Source: Azolla caroliniana
Lineage: Eukaryota > Polypodiophyta
Reading direction: 5' to 3'
Assembly: GCA_043228905.1 (NCBI GenBank)
Contig: JBHGNT010000002.1
Location: 11,408,001 to 11,472,000, forward strand
DNA: 64,000 nucleotides
Shown: positions 43,903 through 53,265 of the stretch, in pieces
Layout of the letters: the number at the start of each line of letters is the position of its first letter
Position numbering within the stretch: the stretch's first letter is position 1
Notes under the pieces: generated by a model
Told to the model about the DNA's origin: nothing
Seen by the model: only the letters and a program-made list of their open reading frames with translations
Databases searched by the model: none
Position numbers and translations under genes: made by a program

Positions 43903-46492
43903 CTATTCCTCCTTGTCATCCTCGGATGTACCAATTAGTGCATTATCTTCGTCATAAACCAAATGGTTTGACTCTAGACTATATGTAGTAGATCTCGTTT
44001 GCCTTTGAGTCGAGCCACCTTGTAGACCTGGTAATTTTTCTTTTATTATATCTATTGTTGACTTCCTTAATCACCCGGCTTTTGTAAGTGTGAAGTCGTA
44101 CACTATGATATCCACATCAGAGATATCAAGGGTTGAGGTGTTACGAATGTTTCGCTTCCTATTCCTACCTCCCCTTCTTGTTGGGCATTCAATCATCTCC
44201 ATTGTATACTTACTTGTAAAAGCATTTGCACTTCTAGTGTTGTACCAATGAACGTTTATAGACTTGATCGTGTTTTCTATTTCATGCATTAGCACTTCTA
44301 GAATTTTACCCACCCAAAATTGGTGGCCATGTGAGTTCTCATCAGTCGGCGTTGCAATCAACATCCCCGCCGTGAGCTCTTGCAAATTGCCTTGCCATCT
44401 AGCTTCGGCTACTATGGTCATCCTTGGTCCCACAAAAATGTCTCTTTGTTGTGGATGGACCAAGTTGTCATTAATCGCATTTGGTGGTTGCTCCGGAGTT
44501 CTATTTACACGATCATGTTGCAGTGACCATGTGAATGGCGTTTCCAAATTCCAATTATCACCAAATACACAATTGTCTATAATTCCTTTTTGATCACTAT
44601 AAAATACATCCCACCATGACGTGTCTTGCTGTGCGGCATATTTCTTGGCGGCCTCAATATGCTTTCTTTTTTTTTCTAAGGCTTGGAGCCATGACCGTTT
44701 TTGTTCCGATACCAAGACACTCTACAACTGTCCTTTCTTCTCAATTGGCATTTGCTTAGCTCCATGGACAATTGTACTCGGCATACAAAGTAATAACTGG
44801 CAACCACCTTCAGGTTCCCATGTTGTAGAAGATGAATATTGTTTAGCATACAAAAGTGTAGAACCACTTATTTCATTTTTCTTTATCATAAAAATGTGAT
44901 TGAAACTTATATTGTTTAACTGGGCAAGCACTTTAACATTCCCACCACCCCCATCTGATATATATCTCTTAAATTCATATACCTCCTTCAAGTGTAACAC
45001 TTTTGGGCGTGGTGTATATGCATCACAAATGACATCAAATAGTTTAGGTAAAGTGAAAGCATCATGCCGAGACAACTATCTGGAGAATGTGCTAAACATA
45101 TGATCTATATGGTCATGTGTGTGGACAACCAAAAGAAAATTGACTTTCACTTTCCTAAACAATCCTTGGTTGACCAACATACTTAGATAGCCAAACACAG
45201 TTGAATTTTTGTTCTCTCTAGCAGTATTGTCCAATTGAATGTATAGAACAGGGGGGAAAGGTTGGCCCCAAGACATCAAAACTCGGTGAATCACTGTAAC
45301 TGTTACGTTAGGGTCATTGTGAACATTGGGGTATGTAATGAAGACGTGAGGTCCAACAGACCTATTATAAGCCAAGCATCCCACCAAGTGCATTTGAACA
45401 AGGCACTCATCATTGACATCTTTAGGGAGCCTCCGCATATGGAATAGTTGACAGATGAGTCAGTTTCAATGTCACTATACAGAACCGTACGTGAGATTCC
45501 CATGCGTACTTTACGTGGAATGATAACATTTGAAAACCAAGCTCTCCATAATCTTGTGAATTGGCTATATGTGACAGACTTATTACGTGAGCCCACCATA
45601 TTAGATCGATAGACATCATAAACTTCCCGACGTGTATAATTATCAGAAAGGTGCATCCTACCTATAGTGGGCATTACTTCACAATTTAACTGAAAGTAAC
45701 TTTTCATCCAACCAATAGCATGTCTTCCAATTGCACCTTTCATACTTGGAACCTCTTTACAATTGAGCATCTAATCCCCGCTAAGTAGACGTTGTTGTAC
45801 TCTATGTAGACGCATGTTACTAACACATAACGCAATTTTCAATGCAACTCTACATATCTGTTGCGCATGGAAGATATAATACTCGAATGATACTTTGATC
45901 CCCATACATTTGTCAGATACTAGTTGCATATGTGACCCGAGGTAAGTGTCTTGCTCATCACCAGTCATCGAAAAATATTATCGCCTTAATTCTCGCAACT
46001 TTGATTTTCCAATCATAGGCATACAACCACAGGCACAACATATTTTTTTGACATCAAATCCAATCTGTTTATCTGATCTCACCAAGCTAAATATAGCCAG
46101 ACGAATTCTTCATGGGATTCTTCTAATATGCATAAGGCTTCCAGATTTCTCTTCCTACATAGAGGTTGGTGTAACCTTGTTACAATTTAATTCTTTGTTG
46201 TGACCATCGCCAATGTTATTCGATGTTTCATTGGCACTACCTTCATTCTCTGTATCTTTATTAATATCGTATTCTTCAATAGAGAACTCTTCACATGTGT
46301 CATTATTTACATTCCCTGTAGGTGAAGATGAGCTCAGACAATATTCTTCGATAGAATATGGTGAGTCTATCGACAGACAATATTCTTCAATAGAATATGG
46401 TGAGTCTGTCGACAAACAATACTCTTCGCTAGAAAAGATGAGTCTGATTACAAACAATATTCTTCAATCGAGAACGGTGAATCTTCACTCAT
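43903..46492 (-). pseudogene. T1 transposase-like gene (DUF7869-type) with C-terminal reader-like domain
   Basis: About 860 codons, apparently without introns, from ATG at 46492 to TAG at 43903-43905. In order: 13-residue repeats (SIEEYCLSTDSPY) at the N-terminus; a Cys cluster KKICCACGCMPMIGKSKLRE near 46040; a central part with VMPTIGRMHLSDNYTRREVY; then LYIQLDNTARENKNS near 45220 and FLLVVHTHDHIDHMFSTFS near 45110. The last two are hallmarks I know from proteins annotated DUF7869, whose conserved Asp and HTHxxID pattern suggests an RNase H-like transposase. A reader-like module follows (GHQFWVGKILEVL, SINVHWYNT, DIIVYDFTLTKAG) and an acidic tail. In-frame stops are at 46155, 46110, 45978, 45771, 45076, 44722 and 44071. 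There is a stop plus a 1-bp loss near 46450 and a frameshift near 45450. The role as transposase is inferred. Confidence 0.75.
46339..46490 (-). repeat. 39-bp tandem repeats coding a 13-residue N-terminal repeat
   Basis: About four units encode S-I-E-E-Y-C-L-S-x-D-S-P-Y/F. The first unit after the ATG is damaged (TAA and a 1-bp deletion). A degenerate SIEEYD occurs again near 46265. The segment is acidic and likely disordered. Confidence 0.8.
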
Positions 46493-47283
46493 GGCTTAAG
46501 GTCTAGATAGGGCTCTTTAAGTTATGTGCTTAGGCTAAGGCAAAAAACTAATAAGCTCCTCTCTAAACATATACTCCTCTCTAAACATAAACTCCTCTCT
46601 AAACAAAAGCTCCCTCAATATAATGTCTATATTATTTAATATTATATTAATACAATATATAAAAAATATTATTTTTAATATAGTAATTGTATTTAAAATA
46701 TCAATAATTATTTAAACTAGGTCTATATGAAGTTAAATCAAGTATAATATAATTCCAATCATTATCAAGCCATAAATATGTTGGATTAAAGTTAAAATCA
46801 TTGGCTAATTAATGGCACCCATATTTGATATAGAACTTCTCAGTCATTGGTTCATTAATGCTCACCATTTTAAATATTAGACTTATCAATCATTGGTTCA
46901 TTCATGCCCACATCTTTAATACACAGCAATTAAGAGTCATAAAAATGTTGCTTTTAGTAATCAATTATTGGTTCATTCATGAACCTCTATCATTGTGTCC
47001 TTCATGACCTTTAAAGTCATTGTAAGTTATTATAACTATAAAAGATTCATCAATATGTTAGTTTGACCATTAATGCAATCATAAGTTACTCTGGTTAATG
47101 TGATTGTGGTTACTAACTAACTAACCTCAAGGTTACTAACCCTGGTTAAGGTGATTGTGGTTACTTTAACCACTGTGGTCAATCCCTATAAATAGGAAGA
47201 CCTCATCATATTTCACTCACAAGAGCACACAGAGCACGAAGCACGAAAGCGTGATCTCCGCCTCCACTTCGACAAGATCAACC
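46493..47283. promoter_or_regulatory. Shared intergenic region between the two T1 genes
   Basis: It holds three kinds of short repeat. Three units of ACTCCTCTCTAAACAT lie near 46557-46608. Three copies of TCATTGGTTCATT(A/C)ATG, which contain an inverted CCAAT box, lie near 46844, 46890 and 46964. Two copies of CTGGTTAA-GTGATTGTGGTTAC lie at 47091-47113 and 47142-47164. Such regular elements suggest promoters for both directions. A clear TATA box is seen only for the + gene. Confidence 0.6.
47187..47194 (+). promoter_or_regulatory. TATA box of the ParB-methyltransferase gene
   Basis: TATAAATA in the context CCCTATAAATAGG lies about 97 bp before the ATG at 47284, leaving room for a start near 47215-47225 and a short 5' leader. 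It fits the plant TATA consensus. Confidence 0.7.
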
Positions 47284-50200
47284 ATGTCTTCAAAGAGAAT
47301 CGAGCGCCAGGACTCCAGGTAGGCCTCTAACACTATGGACATTTTTGTAAATATGTTTCGTCACTCAAGAACTCGATACGCCGTATTGAGTTCTTGTATA
47401 AAATACAAACTTTATACAAGAACTCGATACGGCGTATCGAGTTTCTATTTGAAGTTTAGGTTTTATACAGGAACTCGATACGGCGTATCGAGTTCCTCTT
47501 TAAAGTTTAGGTTTTAAATAGGAACTCAATACAGCGTATCCAGTTCCTGTTTAAAGTTTAGGTTTTAAAGAGGAACTCGATACGCCGTATCGAGTTCCTG
47601 TTTAAAGTATAGGTTTTAAACAGGAACTCGATACTACTCGATACGCCGTATCGAGTTCCTATTTAAAGTATAGGTTTTAAACAGGAACTCGATACGCCGT
47701 ATCAAGTTCCTTTGTTTTCTTTGCTTTTTAAATAGGAACTCAATATGCCGTATCGAGTTCCGGTTTAAAGTTTAGGTTTTAAAGAGGAACTCGATACGCC
47801 GTATCGAGTTCCTCTATTCTCTTTGCTTTTTAAATAGGAACTCGATACGGCGTATCGATTTCTTGTACTGTCAAAATCATTCTTTTTTATGTCGACTTGC
47901 CTTACTATTTAAAAAAAAGGGGCCTTAATTATAGGGGTTTTATGACCTACTATAGCTTAAAATAGTAGAAAATAACCCACAAATTACCTTTACGATACCA
48001 ATCTCAAGTCTATCATATGCAAATTATCTACAATATGGTTATGGAATCAATATAAGTCGTACCTGCCCTTCAAGACAATATATGACCTTGTATACTTATT
48101 ACGATATATATTTTCTAAGTTGAATAGCCCTTACTAGAATAGATTTCTGAATATAGGACTACCATGTACACTGAATGCATGATTGATATTTATCGTTCAC
48201 CACAAATCGCCTGCTAGTTTATTTCTTCATCTAATTATTTGTATTTTAATATACAACCTTAATCTACGTGACCACCTAACTTATGTTTTCGCATGTCCTT
48301 TCTTAAATAGGTCGTTTGAGAACTTGTCAGACCAACCTGTGAAGAAGATAAAGCTCCGCATACAGGGTTCTCCAATTGAAACACAAACCCTAGTAGCTCC
48401 CAAGTCCATGAAGAGAGGAAAAAAGCTTGTCTTCAACAAGGAGTCAAAAGAAAGTTGTAGCAGCTACTAGAGGCGAAGACCTTCTTGACCGTGATCTAAC
48501 GAATAAGGAATGGTGTATGCAATACGTCGACTCAAAGAAAAAAGTCGTATTGTATACAGCAAAGAAGAAGGGGGAGGGGGAGGGGCAGCTTGGAAAGGAA
48601 CCCCCATTTATGTATGGCCGTATTCTATGATTTGACTACGAAGATGCAGATTCGGCCAACATACTTGTAATGATAGAGTGCTCCAAGGGGGTACGTAAAG
48701 TGTTCCTTTCAAAAGATCTTCTAGTAAAGGAATCTTGTGGGCCAGAAGCGTTCAAAAAAGATCTTGAAAGCTCACAAAACCTTATTGTTACCTTGAGGCC
48801 TTATATACAAGGACATGTAACTCTAAGGGAGGAAGTGCCCTCCCTAGTGAAGGCCACAAAAAGGGTATCTAAAGTACAATCACGACCACCAAAGAAGAAG
48901 ACAACCAAAATGTTAGACTCCGATTCATCAAGTGAAAACGAAGAGGAGGACACTAAGGGGACGCCAGGAGCTGAGCTGGCATCGGGTGTGTTGTCATCCG
49001 AGCAGAATAAGATAAGGAGAGAGTTAATGCAGCGTAAACTAGTCAGGAAAGGACAAGTGTTTAATTTGCCTATAACACACATCCATCGGCCCCCTATTGA
49101 TGAAAAACCAGGTCGAAGACCACTTGAGATTAGAGAGCCACACTGCATGCATGTTCAAAATCTCAAGAAAAAAATGAAAATTAATCCTCACACCTCTGTG
49201 GTGCCTTTTATTGTTATGGTAGATCCTAAAGAATGTGAAACCATTGAAGATTTTGATATTAGAAAGCATGATCAATATAATTACTTTGTCATTGGTGGAT
49301 CGCATTCAACGGAGGCACGTCGGCAACTTGTGAGAGAACATCCAACGACTTTCTTCTTCAAGTATGCCGAGGGCAAAATTTACGTGGGGCTCACAACTGA
49401 AGAGGCAAAGTTGTTGGCATGGGACCACAATAATGATAATGACTATAGGCAGAAAATGTCATCGATTGAGCATATAAGGTTCTTCCACCACGAGTATTTG
49501 GACATGAAACAAAAGTTTGGTGTGAAGCTACATCCAGGTCTACGACATCAATGTCTGCATGAAGTCGGCATTGTGGTAGATGATAATGTTAAGTCCGATG
49601 GTCTTCGAAAATATGAGCCTTGGTTTCAACTGGCCTTTAGAGATGGAGAAGTATGGGACCTACCGGATCAAATCTTCTCAATGTGGGAGAGTAAGGAGGT
49701 AAAGGGTCAACGACAAAAGAAATGTAAGGTTGACCCTCAACTAGAGTTAAAGTCACAAGCGGCCAAGAAAATTGACTTGACAATTGAAGAAGCGGTTGAT
49801 GACATGAAGCTATCTCTGTGGAGAGCTATGCAAGGTATTAAGGACGAGCAGCTTCTTGTGTCTGTTTTGTCAAGGGTTGTGGCCAAAGATTTAAGCCTTG
49901 AAGAAATGGTCACTAAGTTCAATAAGTAAGTCTTTCAAATACTAATATTGAAGTCTATATGGTGTAATTCAAAGTTCTAATCTTGATTTCTAATTTCACA
50001 GTCATAAGGTGTATATGAAGATCCAAGAAGTTATGATGAAACAACTTGGATGTATAACTTGGGAACAAGTGACAGAGGATTATCCTCTAACGTCTTCATA
50101 TAAGGCGTTATCAGAGTATTTTATTGCATTCAAGGATTGGATTAGTATTGGTGGTTTTTCATTAAGCTTTCATCATATGTAGAGCTTGTATAATAATACT

Positions 50201-51515
50201 TGATGTCCTATTGTTTCTATTAGAAACCGTGTCGTGGCAAGAAACAAGGAGAAGTTAAGGATATACACGATTTCCCGACATCCTTCCTTGCACATCTCGA
50301 GCGAGCCAGAAAAGTAAAGGATTGTCACTTAGTAAAGGCATACGAAATGGAGGAAGATGGCTCCTTTAAAAAATTTAGCCACAAAAAAGATATTACGAGA
50401 GATCTTTACTACAATGTGGTTTGCGGCGATGTCGTCGACTTGATCCAAAAAGTGCCAAAGAAGGAATATACACTAATGATTGCGGATATTCCTTACGGAT
50501 TTTGAATGGTTGGGTCATCATACGATGATGAACCGTTTAGGTTTAAACAGTTGGAGAAGATGGTCAAGGATTTCGCTGAGCTAACGACTGCATCCTTGTG
50601 GCGAATAGTTGTCTTTCATAGTATGGACCAAGGGTACTCGGTAGCTCAAGCTTTGAGATTTCGTTGCCATGGCATCGAGAACCTTGCATGGTAAGGATTA
50701 TTTATAGGTGTCATTCACTATATTGCATTTCTTAAGGTTGTTCAATCTATTCTTAACTCGATGTATTATTTTTTATAGGATAAAAACCAATGTAAATAGA
50801 GGGCCAAGTTTTCGGTTCGTTAATGCCATTAAATACATCACAGTTGGCTACTTCGATGAAATTAAGAAACAAAGAATCAAGGAGCATTCTAATGAAGTGG
50901 GAGGTTCAAATCTGCTGGTATATCCAGCAGTGACACGGAAATTGCGACATGTCACCACGATAGAACGGGAACTTGTCAACCCATATCAAAAACCTCAACG
51001 ACTTATGATGCGCTTGATCGAGATGTTTTCTATCGAAGGAGACTGGATATTAAATCTCTTTTCTGGCACAGGTATTCCTCGAACTAGGGTAACGATCTTG
51101 AGATAACCAATACCGAATCTTTTTTGTTTGACAACTAATTCTTCTTGTTACTTTCTTCACAGGAACGACGTCTGCATGTGCATTGAAGCTCTTTAGAAAT
51201 ACAGTTGCATTGGAGAAGGACAAGGAGCAGGTTATATTTATAAATATGAGGATTAAGGCTTTGTGGGAGTGCCCAGACCATGAGGAGGAGGTCGGTGCAA
51301 AGAACCTCGCTAATATAGAAAGGTTTCAACTTGCTTCGCGAGAGCCTATTCCTCCGTTAGCTAGCGAACCGGGGGAGCTAATAGAGCTTGATGATGAGCT
51401 TATAGAAGATATTTCGTTGGCTCGGCTAACAGGGGAAGCCAATGCACGTATAGCCGAAGAGAGTTCTACACAAGATGATGAAGAAAATGACATTGATGAA
51501 TTGATTGCTATGTAA
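47284..51515 (+). pseudogene. T1 ParB-like domain / DNA amino-methyltransferase fusion, six exons
   Basis: Predicted exons are 47284-47318, 48311-49925, 50002 to about 50144, 50224-50690, 50779-51071 and 51163-51515. All introns show GT..AG and phases agree except at the third donor. The order of parts is a basic leader; an unassigned region (WCMQYVDSKKKVVLY); a charged linker; a ParB-like domain (about 49060-49470) with YFVIGGSHSTEARRQLV; then methyltransferase motif IV as ADIPYGF at 50482-50502, and motif I as LFSGTGTTSACALKLF across exons 5 and 6. Motif IV before motif I is the beta class of N4-cytosine/N6-adenine methyltransferases. An acidic tail follows. Damage: a frameshift near 48440, TGA at 48628 and at 50503, and an out-of-phase third donor. 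Target base and sequence are unknown. Confidence 0.8.
47366..47863. repeat. Ten-copy palindrome array, 51-bp period, in intron 1
   Basis: Each palindrome has the arm GGAACTCGATACG, one central G or C, and the reverse complement of the arm (27 bp). Centres are at 47381, 47432, 47483, 47534, 47585, 47646, 47697, 47748, 47799 and 47850. Spacing is 51 bp except for one 61-bp step caused by a 10-bp insertion near 47627-47636. Spacers of 24 bp are AT-rich (TTTAAAGTTTAGGTTTTAAA type, changing to TTGCTTTTTAAATA near the end). Copies at 47470, 47572 and 47786 are perfect. Function is unknown; binding sites, methylation targets or hairpin RNA are possible. Confidence 0.95.
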
Positions 51516-52586
51516 TAGACTCTATGAAGAAAATGACACTGACAATTTGTTTGGATTTCACATTATTAATACAAATTTTGGGTTTTACTTGGTGGATTCT
51601 ATTCTTTATAATCTTTTATATGTTTCAATTTTATTTTTATATACTTGGTTAGTAGACTTATGACATTGGTTTCACCGCGTGCATAGCTAACTACCAAATT
51701 TATGGAGAAACATGAATTAGTTAAAATTGAGGCTGATTTTGGTCCAAGCTAACCTTAACATAACATGGTCGTACAATTGTTGCCATGACTGTCCATGTTG
51801 TTATTATGGATCTTTGTCTTCTATTATTAAAACTATTATGTTTCTATTCCATCGCTGCTTAGATTGTGTAGTGTGTTAATAATGGTTCCACTAGTGTTAT
51901 CCGCATGTTTTTATACGCTTGTAGTTCCACTTGCATTATCGTTCGGAGTTTGATCATGTGTGAATCACCTAAGCAATAGAGTAGATCAATTTTAAATACA
52001 AGTATGAAAGCCTTAATAGGTTTGTTATTTCCACGACATTATCCTAAAGTTCATTGCCTTACATTGTCCACAATTATATACATATGGTTTGATCCCATAC
52101 GAACAAACTGAGGAATAGATTAGATCAACTTTAAATACAAGTATTGAATACTTAAATAAGTTAGTTATTCCAATCACATTATCCTAAAGTTCACTATCCT
52201 ACATTGTCCACAATTATATACATGCACGTATGGGTCAAAGTATAAATTATAACTCATTTTATTAGTATGGATACAAGTACACCTCATATTTTTGTAAACC
52301 TTACCATATTAATATAAGTCTTTAACTTAGTGTTTCCCTTGTTGTACATTAGTGACATATTAAGCCATTGTTGAACTTTATTATGCCTACATTAACTTAT
52401 CAACACGTCCAAACTTGCATGATTTCTAACGATCTCCACTCGTAGACCTATCATGTATTTTTATATTTGCAAATTCTAATCAATTTGAGGAACATGTGAT
52501 ACTAGTGCATCCAATTTTTGTAGAGAGGGTGTGTTTGCTTCGTTTCAAGAAGATTCTACAAGTGGAATGCACAATCTTTCCACTAG
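51516..52586. other. T1 right non-coding region with direct repeats and subterminal motifs
   Basis: No gene is seen. A 113-bp direct repeat occupies 51972-52084 and 52112-52224 (both end ACATTGTCCACAATTATATA). TTCCACTAGTG at 51886 and TTCCACTTGCAT at 51925 repeat the core of the terminal inverted repeat. A further ACAAGTGGAA lies at 52558, next to the right end. Confidence 0.65.
52567..52584 (-). repeat. T1 right terminal inverted repeat
   Basis: Read on - it is AGTGGAAAGATTGTGCAT and matches the left repeat at 15 of 18 positions. With ACAAGTGGAATGC just inside, the right end forms a partial palindrome. Confidence 0.7.
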
Positions 52587-53265
52587 TAATAACAATTTAT
52601 CATAGATTGGAAGAGATAGATTATATAAAACTTCGTGAATCCCACGAGTATAGTTTATCAATTGGTGTTCTAGAAAATATGTCCAATTTCCAAATATTCC
52701 ACACACCCCATTACATTGAGCTCCCCATCCTTATATAGTGATGAGAGAGTCTTAACAATCCATGCTTTTTCTATAGATAGACTCTATGCTTTTTCTAAAG
52801 TGATCCTACTTTTTCTAATTTGATGCATATTTTTTGGTGTTCATGCACGCTACATGTGCATGCGTAGCTTTTTCTTTTATCATGCGTTTTCTTCTAACTA
52901 AAGTTTATCCTAACGTGAACTTACCTTTCTATGTGGGACGTTTTACCTTTTTAACACTAATGATATGTTAGTGTAATGGTAAGGTTTTACATTATTAACA
53001 TGGAGGTATAGGGTTTGAATCTTGCCTTATGCATGTAACAATCTTTTCTTTTATTTACAATTTTGTCTCTTCATCCGGTGAGAGGCTCTCACCGGCCTTC
53101 TTCATCCGGTTCTTGCTGGTTTTCTTTATCTGTCTCTTGTCGGGTCTCCTTACCAGGTTCAGTCCTTACCGGTTCCTCCTTTCGGTTCTCACCGGGTACT
53201 CCATGTCCTATCCGAAGAGACCAAAAATGTAATTTTTCACGTAGTGTGTGAATTACACTACGACA
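52587..53265 (-). repeat. N1 5' LTR, part outside the right end of T1
   Basis: It resumes with AATAACAATTTATCATAG exactly as in the intact LTR (from about 40570) and ends ACTACGACA. Its first five bases, TAATA, are the right copy of the presumed T1 duplication. Confidence 0.9.

Larger units (their letters stand above)
43499..52586. mobile_element. T1: DNA transposon carrying transposase-like and ParB-methyltransferase genes
   Basis: The element interrupts an LTR whose intact twin is present, so its extent (about 9.09 kb) is read directly. It has imperfect terminal inverted repeats (18 bp, 15 matching), subterminal copies of a TTCCACT(A/T)G motif, and a 5-bp flanking repeat. Two genes diverge from 46493-47283. 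One resembles the DUF7869-type transposase-like family. The other fuses a ParB-like domain to a DNA amino-methyltransferase and has a palindrome array in intron 1. It has no LTR, RT or integrase. It is AT-rich compared with its GC-richer retroelement hosts. Confidence 0.8.
40419..53265 (-). mobile_element. Gag-only LTR element N1 (non-autonomous relative of G1/G2), holding T1
   Basis: The LTRs begin TGTCGTT/TGTCGTG and end ACTACGACA. The left is 828 bp (40419-41246). The right (43326-43498 plus 52587-53265) is about 847 bp once T1 is removed. The internal region is only about 2.1 kb and encodes gag without protease, RT or integrase. Flanks ATGT (40415-40418) and ACGC (53266-53269) fit a 4-bp duplication with transitions. 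The polypurine tract on - is GGAGGGGGCGAG. Confidence 0.85.

Noticed and set aside
47335-47517. A 60-codon open frame with repeated RYGVSS/LKFRF in the palindrome array
   Set aside because: The 51-bp period is a multiple of three, so any open frame repeats. The frame lies in intron 1 and has no independent support.
47366-47863. CRISPR array
   Set aside because: Regular palindromic repeats suggested it, but the spacers are near-identical, the setting is a plant nuclear genome, and no cas genes are present.
43499-52586. Bacterial or phage contamination, or a viral insertion, as source of the methyltransferase
   Set aside because: The gene has GT..AG introns and a plant TATA box, and the segment lies exactly inside a plant LTR with a flanking repeat and inverted ends.
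52560-52591. CACTA-type transposon ends
   Set aside because: CACTAG occurs at the right end, but the terminal repeat orientation is AGTGG...; the ends are not CACTA...TAGTG and the duplication is not 3 bp.
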